A stretch of DNA of 64,000 nucleotides from an uncultured Veillonella sp. GTDB lineage: Bacteria > Bacillota > Negativicutes > Veillonellales > Veillonellaceae. A model generated the notes under the pieces. The model was not told the DNA's origin. It did no database searches and saw only the letters and a program-made list of their open reading frames with translations. The position numbers and the translations under genes are program-made. Where the stretch lies: positions 1 through 64,000 of the forward strand of contig NZ_URAR01000001.1 in NCBI RefSeq assembly GCF_900545795.1. Direction: 5' to 3'. Of the stretch, positions 30,967-40,201 are shown in pieces. Numbering within the stretch: position 1 is the first letter of the stretch; the number at the start of each line of letters is the position of its first letter.

Positions 30967-32478
30967 CTAAACTAGGCCTGCCGTAGCAAGCTCCATGATT
31001 TTTTCTTCGGTTGCCTCTTTGGCATCCAGTATGCCTTCCATAATGCCATTACTCATGACCATGATGCGATCACTCATGCCCAACAGCTCTGACATTTCTG
31101 AGGAAATCATAATAACGCTCTTTCCTTGCGCCGCCAAACGATTGATGATGGTGTAAATTTCATATTTAGCCCCCACATCAATGCCTCGAGTTGGTTCATC
31201 TAGGAGAAGAATTTCTGGCGCTGTATTTAGCCACCGGGAAATCAATACTTTTTGTTGATTCCCACCAGATAATGATTGAATGCGAGTTTTTGTATCTGGC
31301 GTTTTAATACGAAGTGAGGCTACGCCCTCTTCCGTATCTAGTTCGCGTAATTTATCATTTAACAAGCCCGTCTTACCACGATACTTTTTCATCGACGCCA
31401 TCGTATTATTATCTACAATATTGAGCATCGGGAATATACCAGTAGCTCTTCGCTCTTCAGTGAGCAAGGCAATGTGATGCTTTTTCGCATCGCGCGGATT
31501 GCGAATCTTTACCTCTTCACCGCGCAAGAAAATTTTACCTGACGCCAAGTGACGAAGTCCAAAGAGGGCTTCAATAACTTCTGTACGCTGCGCCCCTACG
31601 AGGCCACCAATGCCCAAAACTTCTCCCTTTCGAAGAGAAAAGCTAACATCTTTAAAGGATGACTCTCGAATGGAGGTAATATTTTCTACGCGAAGAATTT
31701 CTTCCCCTGGTATATTAGTTTTCTCTGGGAATAATTGCGTCATTTCACGGCCAACCATGCGCTTTATAATGAGATCAGTAGTTAATTCACTAGCTGGCCA
31801 AGTGCCTATATAGTTACCATCGCGCATAATCGTCACTTCATCAGATATGCGGAGGATTTCTTCCATCTTATGAGAAATGTAAATAATAGCAACGCCACGA
31901 GCCTTTAAGCCTTCAATAATCTTAAACAAATGCTCTACTTCATCACTCGTAAGTGACGATGTGGGCTCATCCATTACAATAATTCGTGAATTGTGAGATA
32001 CTGCTTTAGCAATCTCTATGCTCTGCAATTTAGATACAGATAAATGACCGGCTAATTCTTCCGGATCAATATCAACATCTATTTCTTTAAACAAAGCTAA
32101 TGTATCGTCTTTCATCTTTTTGTGGTCCACTAATTTTAGCGGCCCATATGATTTTACAGGAAAACGTCCTAACCATAAATTTTCCATTACACTGCGTTGC
32201 AGTACAGGATATAGCTCTTGGTGAATCATGGAAATCCCCAAATCTAAGGCCTTCTTAGAATCAGATATTGTCACTGGCTCACCATTTAAAATAATTTGCC
32301 CCTCATCTTGCTTATAAATGCCGAACAAGCATTTCATTAAGGTCGATTTACCTGCTCCATTTTCGCCCATGAGCGCATGCACGGAGCCAGGACGGAGCTG
32401 TAGAGACACATCATTGAGCGCTTTTACGCCAGGAAATGTTTTAGTTATGTGCTGCATCTCTAAAATATATTCACTCAT
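30967..32478 (-). CDS. mglA: Galactose/methyl-galactoside import ATP-binding protein
   Basis: 503 residues with two ABC domains, as in all Mgl/Rbs-type importers. The first has Walker A GENGAGKST (38-46), signature LSVSKLQSIEIAKAV and Walker B IIVMDEPTSSL. The second has a degenerate Walker A (GLVGAQRTE), signature LSGGNQQKVLISRWL and Walker B ILLLDEPTRGIDVGAK. SD GGAGGG. It is separated from mglB by a 142-base spacer that holds two hairpins. Confidence 0.94.
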   Translation of the reverse strand: MSEYILEMQHITKTFPGVKALNDVSLQLRPGSVHALMGENGAGKSTLMKCLFGIYKQDEGQIILNGEPVTISDSKKALDLGISMIHQELYPVLQRSVMENLWLGRFPVKSYGPLKLVDHKKMKDDTLALFKEIDVDIDPEELAGHLSVSKLQSIEIAKAVSHNSRIIVMDEPTSSLTSDEVEHLFKIIEGLKARGVAIIYISHKMEEILRISDEVTIMRDGNYIGTWPASELTTDLIIKRMVGREMTQLFPEKTNIPGEEILRVENITSIRESSFKDVSFSLRKGEVLGIGGLVGAQRTEVIEALFGLRHLASGKIFLRGEEVKIRNPRDAKKHHIALLTEERRATGIFPMLNIVDNNTMASMKKYRGKTGLLNDKLRELDTEEGVASLRIKTPDTKTRIQSLSGGNQQKVLISRWLNTAPEILLLDEPTRGIDVGAKYEIYTIINRLAAQGKSVIMISSEMSELLGMSDRIMVMSNGIMEGILDAKEATEEKIMELATAGLV

Positions 32479-32497
32479 GTTGCCCTCCTACCAAATT

Positions 32498-32600
32498 GTA
32501 AGCGAGAAGATAATGACCGGTGGTAATCCCACTTTAAAGTCATTATCTTCTAAGTGCTTACTGCGATATGCATCGCCTACTTGCGGCGACTACATATCGC
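32498..32600 (-). promoter_or_regulatory. Two hairpins between mglB and mglA
   Basis: First, AGAAGATAATGAC (32505-32517) pairs perfectly with 32539-32551, extended by GTAAGC/GCTTAC (32498-32503 with 32556-32561). Second, GCGATATG/CATATCGC (32563-32570 with 32593-32600) encloses TCGCC/GGCGA (32573-32577 with 32585-32589). Neither has a T-run on the minus strand. They probably stabilise the mglB message or lower downstream expression, as seen for other binding-protein operons. Confidence 0.7.
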
Positions 32601-32620
32601 CTAGTCCTTCATTCTAGAGA

Positions 32621-33652
32621 TTATTTATCGCCTAGAATCTTATCTGCATTTTCCTTAGTTACGATTTCATAAGGAACCCAGATATATTGTTTATCAACAA
32701 GGTCAAAGCCTACATTTTCTTTTGTTGGTGTTTCACCTTTAGAAAGTACTAACATAAGGTTAAATACAGCATCCCCTTGTTTCTTAGCATTGTTTAATAC
32801 GGTGCCAAGTAAAGTACCATCTTTAAGCGCTTGTACTGCTGGAGCGGTAGCATCCACACCTACTACTGGCATGTACTTGCCATTTTGGAAGTAACCTGCC
32901 GCTTTAAGTGCCTCAATAGCACCTAATGCCATGTCGTCATTATTAGCGATTACAGCATCAATTCTATCGCCATAGCTAGCTAAGAATGCCGCCATTTTTT
33001 CCTGACCTTTTACACGGTCCCACATAGCTGTATCTTGCGCTAATTCTTCTACTTGAATGCCTTCTTTTTGAAGTGATTCAATTACATATTTAGAGCGAAG
33101 TTCTGCATCTTGATGACCAGGTTCGCCTTTAATCAATACATAATGTAATACATTATCATTGCTGCGATATGCTTCTGGATGTGCTTTGAAGTAGTCAGCT
33201 AAGATCTTACCTTGCATTTCACCACTTTGCTCAGCTTTAGCGCCTACATAGTACACTTTGTCCCATTTAGCCATATCATCTTTTAAAGGCTCACGGTTCA
33301 TAAACACAACTGGTACATTAGCGGCTTTCGCTTTATCGATGATAACGCCTGCTGCTGGGCGGTCAACGATATTAACACCGATAGCCTTGTACTTCTTGTT
33401 TAAGAAAAGGTCAATTTTTTCGTTTTGAGTTGGTTGAGAGTTTTGGCTGTCTACAATATCTACCTTAGCTTTGTCTTTAGCCGCTGCATCAATACGTGCA
33501 CGTACGCCGCTCATAAAGGTATCGTCAAATTTGTAGATGGCAACCCCTACTTGTGGTAAATCACCACCGGAGCTACTTGAACCGCATCCACTCACCACCA
33601 TTGTGGCTACCGCAAAGGTAGCTAATAACGCTGCTTTCCATGACTTTTTCAC
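32621..33652 (-). CDS. mglB: Galactose/glucose-binding lipoprotein
   Basis: 343 residues. Lipobox VVSGCG (Cys23), so it is membrane-tethered, unlike the free periplasmic enterobacterial MglB. The mature part matches MglB closely: VGVAIYKFDDTFM, DSQNSQPTQNEKIDLFL, VVFMNREP, ANNDDMALGAIEALKAAG, VVGVDATAPAVQALKDGTL. GTG start 33652 after GGAGGAG. It delivers galactose or related sugars to MglAC. Confidence 0.93.
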   Translation of the reverse strand: MKKSWKAALLATFAVATMVVSGCGSSSSGGDLPQVGVAIYKFDDTFMSGVRARIDAAAKDKAKVDIVDSQNSQPTQNEKIDLFLNKKYKAIGVNIVDRPAAGVIIDKAKAANVPVVFMNREPLKDDMAKWDKVYYVGAKAEQSGEMQGKILADYFKAHPEAYRSNDNVLHYVLIKGEPGHQDAELRSKYVIESLQKEGIQVEELAQDTAMWDRVKGQEKMAAFLASYGDRIDAVIANNDDMALGAIEALKAAGYFQNGKYMPVVGVDATAPAVQALKDGTLLGTVLNNAKKQGDAVFNLMLVLSKGETPTKENVGFDLVDKQYIWVPYEIVTKENADKILGDK

Positions 33653-33757
33653 GAGAAACTCCTCCTTTGAAAAGAAAATGTAGATTATATTATTTCGCTA
33701 TGTCTTTATAGCGCATCTACCTAAATAAAAGGTCTTACTCTAAAATAACACTGCACT

Positions 33758-34945
33758 TTATCTTTCATGAAGCCAAACTTCGCTAGCTCGGCGGGAACTC
33801 ACAATATCTACCATGCCAAGCAAGGTATAATAGCTACCACTGCCAGAATACACTAAGTCAACGGCTTGAATGCGACGCAAATTCTTCTCTAATACTTTGC
33901 GCAAAATCGGATCCATTGTGCCCACTGCATTGCCCATAACAGAGCTAATAACAATGCGCTGTGGATTGATAATATTATATAAATTAGCCAAGGTAACGCC
34001 CAAGTATTTGCCCACTTGATTCAAGGCTTCTAAACAAATAGCATCACCTTCTACAGCCGCTTCATAAATCGGCTCAACTCTAAATGCATCAGCTAAAATA
34101 TCAGGATTATCAGCTACAATTGAGTCCCGTCCTTTTTTGATTTCACCTAATACATACTCGCGGATGGCCGTTTCTGAAGCAACGGACTCAAGGCGAGTAA
34201 ACACCGGCTCTTCACCATCCGTATCATCCATATCGATTACAGTGTAACCCACTTCACCAGCGCAATCATTAAAACCACGATACACATTGCCTTTATAGAT
34301 TAAAGATACCCCCAAGCCATAGCTAAACTTGAGGACTAATAAATTATCAATGCCCTTGCCACTACCGAAATGATATTCTCCATTGGCTAAACAGCGCACA
34401 TCATTCTCCACATATGTAGGCAAGTGGAAGCGCTCTTCCATAATGTATTTAAAAGGAATATTATTCCATTTAGCATTAGGAGAGTAAATGGAAATCCCTT
34501 TTTGTGAATCCACTGGACCTCGTAATATTAAACCGATTACAGCAATAGTCCAACGAATATCCTCTAAAATTTCTTCCATCCCTTTATACATTTGGTTCAT
34601 AATCTCATCAATACTTGAACCAATGATGGATTGTTCTGCTTTATTTAAAATGATGCCGCCTGCTTGTACTACATAAAACACAATCTTATGAGTCCTTACA
34701 TGGACAATCAGCATCATCTCTTTTTGCTCGTTAAATTTAAGTAACATTGACGGACGTCCTAATGCACTACGCTCCTGTCGATCTTCATAAATTAAACCCT
34801 TTTGAGCTAATACAGTGCAAATATTAGTCACTGTTGGCGGTGTAATTCCTGTATTACGAGCAATAATAGCCTTTGATACAGAACCATGACGTCTAATATA
34901 ATTCAATATAATCTCATCATTGCTAACAGCTTGCTTCGACTGCAT
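33758..34945 (-). CDS. ROK-family transcriptional repressor
   Basis: About 395 residues: an N-terminal winged helix (NDEIILNYIRRHGSVSKAIIARNTGITPPTVTNI) followed by a ROK sugar-kinase-like domain (LVLKFSYGLGVSLIYKGNVYRGFNDCAGEVGY). The zinc-binding CxCGxxGC-type motif of many ROK proteins is not obvious. ATG 34945 follows GGAGGTG by five bases. Placed between galK and mglB, it is probably the operon's own regulator, relieved by galactose or a derivative; this is inference. Confidence 0.87.
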   Translation of the reverse strand: MQSKQAVSNDEIILNYIRRHGSVSKAIIARNTGITPPTVTNICTVLAQKGLIYEDRQERSALGRPSMLLKFNEQKEMMLIVHVRTHKIVFYVVQAGGIILNKAEQSIIGSSIDEIMNQMYKGMEEILEDIRWTIAVIGLILRGPVDSQKGISIYSPNAKWNNIPFKYIMEERFHLPTYVENDVRCLANGEYHFGSGKGIDNLLVLKFSYGLGVSLIYKGNVYRGFNDCAGEVGYTVIDMDDTDGEEPVFTRLESVASETAIREYVLGEIKKGRDSIVADNPDILADAFRVEPIYEAAVEGDAICLEALNQVGKYLGVTLANLYNIINPQRIVISSVMGNAVGTMDPILRKVLEKNLRRIQAVDLVYSGSGSYYTLLGMVDIVSSRRASEVWLHER

Positions 34946-34961
34946 GCGCTCACCTCCTCTT

Positions 34962-36185
34962 TTACAACTCACGCACCCCATCACCTAAATCGGCTATATA
35001 TAAATCTGGTCTTACTTTTACCACCGCTTCATATTCATTAGCTACAGCGTCCTTAAATGATTCTAGCTTAGCTTTTTCTACGATAGCAATGGCACAACCA
35101 CCAAAGCCTGCGCCAGTCATCCGAGAGGCTAAACAGCCTTCTTGAGCTCGCGCAATTTCTACAATTTTATCTAATTCAAGACCACTTACTTCATAATCCA
35201 AACGAAGCGACTCATGAGACGCATTAATAATCTCTTTAATCTTATCCATATCCTTACTTCGCAAAGCCTGTATAAACTCTACAACCCTTAAATTTTCAGT
35301 AATAGCATGCTTTGCACGGCGGCGATTTACTTCATTTTCTACATAGTCTAAATCATCTACTGTACCTAAACTAAGGGCTACTAAGTCACGATGTTTACGA
35401 ATATCCTCTAAGGCACTATCACATTCTGCTTTACGTACATTAAATACGGAGCCCACTAAGCTGCGCTGATGATTGGTATTCATAATAACTAATTGATAGT
35501 CACCAAAATCAACTGGCACATGTTCAAAGGTCATATTGGTACAATCCAAGAATACACCATGCCCTTTTTTGCCATGACTAATGGCAAATTGATCCATAAT
35601 GCCTACTTTTACGCCAATATAGTTATATTCTACATCTTTAGCAATTTCAGCGACTTTAGTGCGATCCATAGGAATATCCAACACATCCATTAACATATAT
35701 ACAGTTAAATCTAAAAGACTAGCCGAAGACGACAGACCGGCCCCTTCTGGCAAATTCCCTTCAAAATATACATCTAAACAAGGTAACTCATAGCCTTGTT
35801 TTTCAAAATAATTCAACACACCCCAAAAATAATTACTCCAGTCTAACTCTTCAAGATATGTAAAATCAAAATACTTGTCATTCGTCTTAGCCGAATCAGA
35901 TACACAGCCTTCTTCAGGCAATCCAGTAATATTAGCTGAGTATGTACGAATTTCCTTGTAGCCTGGTTCCGATGGCGCATTCACTCGAATAGCGCCCCAA
36001 ATGCCCATAGTCAACGCGGCAGGAAATACATGTCCACCATTATAATCTTGATGTTCTCCAATTATATTTACACGGCCAGGGGCAAAGAAATATTTAATAG
36101 GCTCTTCTGACTCCCCGAAAACAGTAATAAACCGCTCTTTTAACTGTTCCTTGGTCAGGCCCACCGCTTTAATGCTATTGTCCAT
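34962..36185 (-). CDS. galK: Galactokinase
   Basis: Phosphorylates galactose to galactose 1-phosphate (Leloir pathway). About 407 residues. The galactokinase signature GRVNIIGEHQDY is at residues 37-48, the GHMP ATP-binding motif LPEGAGLSSSASL at 145-157, and a C-terminal GHMP motif MTGAGFGGCAIA is present. I choose ATG 36185 (MDNSIKAVG), ten bases after AAAGGA, over the TTG at 36209, which lacks a ribosome binding site. It begins 26 bases after galT. Confidence 0.95.
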   Translation of the reverse strand: MDNSIKAVGLTKEQLKERFITVFGESEEPIKYFFAPGRVNIIGEHQDYNGGHVFPAALTMGIWGAIRVNAPSEPGYKEIRTYSANITGLPEEGCVSDSAKTNDKYFDFTYLEELDWSNYFWGVLNYFEKQGYELPCLDVYFEGNLPEGAGLSSSASLLDLTVYMLMDVLDIPMDRTKVAEIAKDVEYNYIGVKVGIMDQFAISHGKKGHGVFLDCTNMTFEHVPVDFGDYQLVIMNTNHQRSLVGSVFNVRKAECDSALEDIRKHRDLVALSLGTVDDLDYVENEVNRRRAKHAITENLRVVEFIQALRSKDMDKIKEIINASHESLRLDYEVSGLELDKIVEIARAQEGCLASRMTGAGFGGCAIAIVEKAKLESFKDAVANEYEAVVKVRPDLYIADLGDGVREL

Positions 36186-36211
36186 TCTTATATAATCCTT
36201 TCTGAGCAAAA

Positions 36212-37195
36212 CTAATCGCGTGCCAATATATCTTTTATTAACTTGCGAAGTACTGGTGCAGTTTCTTCAACGGCACTCGTATTCGCTGCTGCCCACGCCC
36301 CCATCTCAGAGGATGCATAATATTTAATCTTATTAGCCTCTCTAAATGGTGGGTAAAATTCCATATGGAAGTGATAATAATCCTTGGAGTCTTCATACTC
36401 TGGACTATTCACTGGGCGCTGATGATATACCATCATATATGGGAATGGCATATGAAATAGTTCATCAAAAGCTTGTGTAAGAACCTTGAGAAGACGTGCT
36501 AAGTCAGCTCGTTCATGAGCCGTGCAGTCACTCAAATAGCCAAGATGACGTTTCGGAGCTACAAACACACCATATGGATAGTCAGTAAAAAATGGAATGT
36601 AGGCCATAAAGCTATCATTTTCAAACACAATTCGGTCTTGAGCGCGCAATTCAGTTTCATTAATATGGCAAATTAAACAGCGTCCTTCTTCCTCATAATG
36701 CTTTTTAGAGTTTAAAAGCTCCACTTCAAGCTTTTGTGGCACATAGGAATATCCATAGATTTGCCCATGTGGATGAGGCATTGTGACGCCAACGGCTTCG
36801 CCTTTATTTTCAAAAGGATATACATACTTAATTCTTTTATCTTTACTTAATTCTGTACATCGTTCAGCAATTAAGTTAATCAATTCCACTAAATGATGCA
36901 CAGACAATTCATAAAATTTAACATTATGTCGTGGGGAGTATAAAATAACTTCACATTTGCCATAATTTTCCGCACTCTTATAAAATCCTGTAGGATCCAT
37001 AGTTGGTGGCTCAGGATTTTGAGTTAAAGCTGGAAAATCATTGTCATAGCTGAAAACAGTAAAATCATCAGGCACATGCTTTCCTTCACCAGGGCAAAAT
37101 GGACACCAATCTGTCGGCATCGTAGGGCGATTTTTTCGATTGGAGGCCACCATAGTCCAGGTGCCAAGCAAGGGATTCCATCTCAATTCTGACAT
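36212..37195 (-). CDS. galT: Galactose-1-phosphate uridylyltransferase
   Basis: Transfers UMP from UDP-glucose to galactose 1-phosphate. 327 residues. The active-site motif HPHGQ is at residues 141-145 (nucleophile His143), the zinc-type cysteines CPFC at 31-34, and CLIC further on. First gene of the galactose operon; GAGGAG precedes the ATG. No galE or galM is present in the window, so UDP-glucose regeneration would depend on genes elsewhere. Confidence 0.95.
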   Translation of the reverse strand: MSELRWNPLLGTWTMVASNRKNRPTMPTDWCPFCPGEGKHVPDDFTVFSYDNDFPALTQNPEPPTMDPTGFYKSAENYGKCEVILYSPRHNVKFYELSVHHLVELINLIAERCTELSKDKRIKYVYPFENKGEAVGVTMPHPHGQIYGYSYVPQKLEVELLNSKKHYEEEGRCLICHINETELRAQDRIVFENDSFMAYIPFFTDYPYGVFVAPKRHLGYLSDCTAHERADLARLLKVLTQAFDELFHMPFPYMMVYHQRPVNSPEYEDSKDYYHFHMEFYPPFREANKIKYYASSEMGAWAAANTSAVEETAPVLRKLIKDILARD

Positions 37196-37320
37196 AACAC
37201 TTAGCTCCTCACTTTAATAAACTATTTAAGAAAATACATTATAAATACATTTTTTCATACTTTAATAAAATTTTCAACTAAAACTTTGCTTCTCTGTCAT
37301 ACCGATTTTACATATCGAAT

Positions 37321-37337
37321 TATACAGTCCCTGTATA
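37321..37337. promoter_or_regulatory. Palindrome at the likely galactose operon promoter
   Basis: TATACAG-TCC-CTGTATA is a perfect 17-bp inverted repeat. On the minus strand its downstream arm runs into a TATAAT (CTGTATAATTCG) about 120 bases before galT. Suitable as operator for the ROK protein; the -35 is weak, so promoter placement is tentative. Confidence 0.45.
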
Positions 37338-37342
37338 ACAAA

Positions 37343-37389
37343 AAGAGCCCCATAGAGAGCGAACTTCACTCCGCTTCTATGGAACTCTT
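37343..37389 (-). terminator. Terminator of the M20 peptidase gene
   Basis: AAGAG/CTCTT, CCATAG/CTATGG and a short GCG/CGC helix form a long imperfect hairpin followed by TTTTTG on the minus strand. Confidence 0.7.
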
Positions 37390-37493
37390 ATACATCATTA
37401 AATCGTTTTTTAGTAGAAAAAAAAGCAATTTAACAAAAATCTAACTTCTACTATGAGTTAACTACATATGCTCAAAGGACTTTATATTTACAT

Positions 37494-37545
37494 AGCTTTA
37501 TAAATATATGGCTTTATCACTATATGGCTTTATAGCTTCCCACAT
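37494..37545. repeat. Degenerate 16-17 bp tandem repeat after the M20 peptidase
   Basis: CATAGCTTTATAAATAT, ATGGCTTTATCACTAT and ATGGCTTTATAGC lie in tandem between the peptidase stop (37591) and its terminator (37343-37389). Confidence 0.6.
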
Positions 37546-37590
37546 TTATATACTATCTTCCTTTATCTATATACGATTTTATACATGCTA

Positions 37591-38976
37591 TTACTTACCA
37601 TACGCTTTGAGCACTTCTGTAAAATAAACGATACCAGAAGCCAGCGCATCTACTGGAATTCGTTCATTCACGCAATGCGCCTTGCCCCATCGCTCATCTT
37701 GGAAAAATCCACTGAATCGAAACGCATTAGGCGCCACTGCTTTATAATATCGAGAATCTGTAGCCCCTAACATCAAATAAGGAATCACATGGATTGCCTC
37801 TCCATAAATATGGCGCAGAACCTTAGTTAATAAAGCAAATTCATCACTCTCTACGGTAGCTGTAGGCTGCGGATCCACACCAGACAAATGGCGCACCTTA
37901 ACCGTCTCAGGAATAATGCTTTCCAAATAAGAAATAATAGACTCCACTGTATCACCTTGCAAAATACGACAACTAATACCTATAGTCGCATGAGAAGGCA
38001 TTACATTCGGTTGTGCACTGCCTGAAGCCATAGTAACCGCAAAGGTCGTATGAAGCATAGCATCTAGCTCTACATCCTCCTGTGCTAAAGCACATAACTC
38101 CTCCCAATGCCCTTCTGGATCACTATAAATAGTCGCTTTTTTCCCCTCCTGTAAAGGAGCGCTAGCCTGTAAATTAGCCTTTACTAATGGCGTTAATCGA
38201 TATGGCAAAGGATTGTCTTCAATGGCTACAATAGCGCGGCCGATTTGACCTAAGCCCGTTCCCTTCCCCGGTTTACTAGAGTGTCCACCAGCGGTATCAC
38301 AGTAGAGTTCAAAATTGACAGCCGATTTTTCTCCTAAACCAATATATGCTGCCGTATCACCTGTAGGCGTTTTCACAATGCTACCGCCTTCATCAATAAG
38401 ACAGCCTAAAGTAATATTCTGTTTTGCTAAATTCTCAGCCAACAAACGGCCACCATCTGCACCATCTTGACGGTATACTTCTTCACTATAGCCTAAGGAT
38501 ATATATAAATCGTATGTAGGTCTCCAGCCACTAGCAAACAATGTTTCCACCGCTTCTAGCTCGGCAAAGACTACATGCTTACAATCTGTTGTACCGCGCC
38601 CCCAAACTATATTATCCTTCACCTCAGCGGAAAATGGCGCCTCCTTCCATTGCTCTACATCGCCTGGCTCCACCACATCTTGATGACTCATTAACAGCAA
38701 AGGTCCAGCTGTAGGTTGCGACACCTTATAGTGAAATTGCAAGCCTGCTTCACCAATGCGAGTGAGAGTAAACTCTTTATAAATAGTTGGATAATTTTGC
38801 TCAAACACGCGGTGTAAGTCTTCATATGCAGCCCAATTTACAGCCGCTGGATCTGAGTTAGTTACAGTCTCACAGCGAATTAATTGACGAAATCGCTCCA
38901 ATTGCGCGGTCGTAACTACATCCTTTACATTTGTATTTTTATCTTCAAATTCTCTTTGTACGATCTGCTCTGCCAT
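37591..38976 (-). CDS. M20 family metallopeptidase (carboxypeptidase-S-like)
   Basis: About 461 residues. Zinc-peptidase motifs: LLLMSHQDVV (first His/Asp), WGRGTTDCKH (bridging Asp), SLGYSEEVYR (catalytic Glu pair), AGGHSSKPG in the lid domain and MLGATDSRYYK near the C-terminus. It probably removes a C-terminal residue or an N-acyl group from a peptide or amino acid. ATG 38976 has AAGGAG nine bases upstream; the ATG at 38982 has only three bases of spacing. It starts just downstream of the metQ terminator. Nearness to metQ and an N-acylamino-acid racemase homologue hints at amino-acid salvage. Confidence 0.87.
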   Translation of the reverse strand: MAEQIVQREFEDKNTNVKDVVTTAQLERFRQLIRCETVTNSDPAAVNWAAYEDLHRVFEQNYPTIYKEFTLTRIGEAGLQFHYKVSQPTAGPLLLMSHQDVVEPGDVEQWKEAPFSAEVKDNIVWGRGTTDCKHVVFAELEAVETLFASGWRPTYDLYISLGYSEEVYRQDGADGGRLLAENLAKQNITLGCLIDEGGSIVKTPTGDTAAYIGLGEKSAVNFELYCDTAGGHSSKPGKGTGLGQIGRAIVAIEDNPLPYRLTPLVKANLQASAPLQEGKKATIYSDPEGHWEELCALAQEDVELDAMLHTTFAVTMASGSAQPNVMPSHATIGISCRILQGDTVESIISYLESIIPETVKVRHLSGVDPQPTATVESDEFALLTKVLRHIYGEAIHVIPYLMLGATDSRYYKAVAPNAFRFSGFFQDERWGKAHCVNERIPVDALASGIVYFTEVLKAYGK

Positions 38977-38995
38977 TTCCATCGTCTCCTTTGCT

Positions 38996-39039
38996 AAAAA
39001 TCGGCCTATGCCTCTCGCTAGACATAAGCCGATATTTTT
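38996..39039 (-). terminator. metQ terminator
   Basis: On the minus strand ATCGGC..TATG and CATA.GCCGAT form an imperfect stem followed by TTTTTAGC, 40 bases past the metQ stop and directly ahead of the peptidase ribosome binding site. Confidence 0.8.
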
Positions 39040-39079
39040 ATCTCTCACTATACAGGAATTTATTTTTAATTGCCACTAC

Positions 39080-39907
39080 TTACCAAACTGGTACGATAGC
39101 ACGGTCAAACTCTTTATTAATAAAGTCTTTTACTTCTTGAGATTGGAAAATCTTTACAAATTTCTGGTAAGTAGGATTGTCCTTATCTTTAGCGCGAGTT
39201 GCAATAATATTTACATAAGGGCTTGTATCAGACTCTACGGCAATGCCATCACGGGCACTATTAAGGCCTGCATCAATAGCATAGCCGGCATTAATAACAG
39301 ATGCTGCTGTATCATCCAAAGAACGAGGCAACTGCGCTGCATCAAGCTCCACTAATTTTACATTTTTAGGATTTTCTACAACATCCTGAGGCATAACTTT
39401 TAATTGATCTTTATTAGGATCTAGCTTAATCACGCCTTCTTTTTGAAGCAATACTAAAGCACGGCTTTCATTGGTAGGATCATTAGGAATGCCAATACTG
39501 GATCCTTCTGGAATGTCCTTCAAGCTCTTGTACTTATGAGAGTATGCAGCTAATGGCGCTAAATAGGTTTTACCAATACTTACTAAATCAGTACCATTCT
39601 TAGCATTAAATGCATCAAGGAATGGCTGATGTTGGTACATATTCAAATCAATGTCCCCTGTAGCCAATGCTTGATCAGGTGTAATATAGTCTGAGAATAT
39701 TTTCACATTAACCTTAAGGCCTTGTTTTTCCGCCTCTTTCACTACAACTTCCAATATTTTTTCACTAGAGCCTGGTGTTACCCCCACAGTAATTTCACTT
39801 TTTTCACCAGCTGCTCCGCCACTAGAAGTATTTGATCCACAGCCAACTAGCACTGCCAGGGCTGTAATCAAGCTTAAAGCAATTAACAATATACGTTTTA
39901 ATTTCAT
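39080..39907 (-). CDS. metQ: Methionine-binding lipoprotein (NlpA/MetQ family)
   Basis: About 275 residues from ATG 39907 (MKLKRILLIALS), which follows GGAGGAGA. Lipobox VLVGCG (Cys23). Family hallmarks: VTPGSSEKILEVV, DYITPDQALATGDIDLNMYQHQPFLDAF, IPNDPTNESRALVLLQKEG, and YAIDAGLNSARDGI. It captures methionine for a MetNI transporter, but no metN or metI is adjacent. An S-box riboswitch directly upstream supports methionine as ligand. Confidence 0.94.
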   Translation of the reverse strand: MKLKRILLIALSLITALAVLVGCGSNTSSGGAAGEKSEITVGVTPGSSEKILEVVVKEAEKQGLKVNVKIFSDYITPDQALATGDIDLNMYQHQPFLDAFNAKNGTDLVSIGKTYLAPLAAYSHKYKSLKDIPEGSSIGIPNDPTNESRALVLLQKEGVIKLDPNKDQLKVMPQDVVENPKNVKLVELDAAQLPRSLDDTAASVINAGYAIDAGLNSARDGIAVESDTSPYVNIIATRAKDKDNPTYQKFVKIFQSQEVKDFINKEFDRAIVPVW

Positions 39908-39928
39908 AGACTCTCTCCTCCTCAAAAA

Positions 39929-40066
39929 AACATCTCCGTTAGAAACGAAGATGTTATTTGCACATAATCATCTTTCGAATCAAAACAATTCGCTGGACTT
40001 GGCACCTTTTCACAAGAATGGTTGCCGCAACCTCATTGGGCCAGTCCCTCAGTTGCTCTTGATGAT
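39929..40066 (-). ncRNA. SAM-I (S-box) riboswitch with terminator, controlling metQ
   Basis: On the minus strand the aptamer runs from 40066 to 39967. P1 is ATCATC/GATGAT; the conserved blocks GAGGGACTGGCCC, ATGAGGTTGCGGCAACC and AAAGGTGCCAAGTCC-GCGAA appear in order; P4 is CGAAT/ATTCG. The expression platform is AACATCTTCGTT/AACGGAGATGTT (39955-39929) followed by a run of seven T. High SAM would end transcription before metQ. Confidence 0.96.
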
Positions 40067-40088
40067 ATCCTGTTTAGTTGATGGGATT

Positions 40089-40117
40089 ATTCTACACTGA
40101 TGAATGTATACTGTCAA
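40089..40117 (-). promoter_or_regulatory. metQ promoter
   Basis: TTGACA (40117-40112), a 17-base spacer and TAGAAT (40094-40089) precede the S-box aptamer by about 20 bases. Confidence 0.8.
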
Positions 40118-40201
40118 TGTACTAAAATCAATAGCCTGTTATAGGTAAAGGCTATAACAAATTTCATAAATCAATTCACTAGCTTCCTATAAAGCCCTTT
40201 A

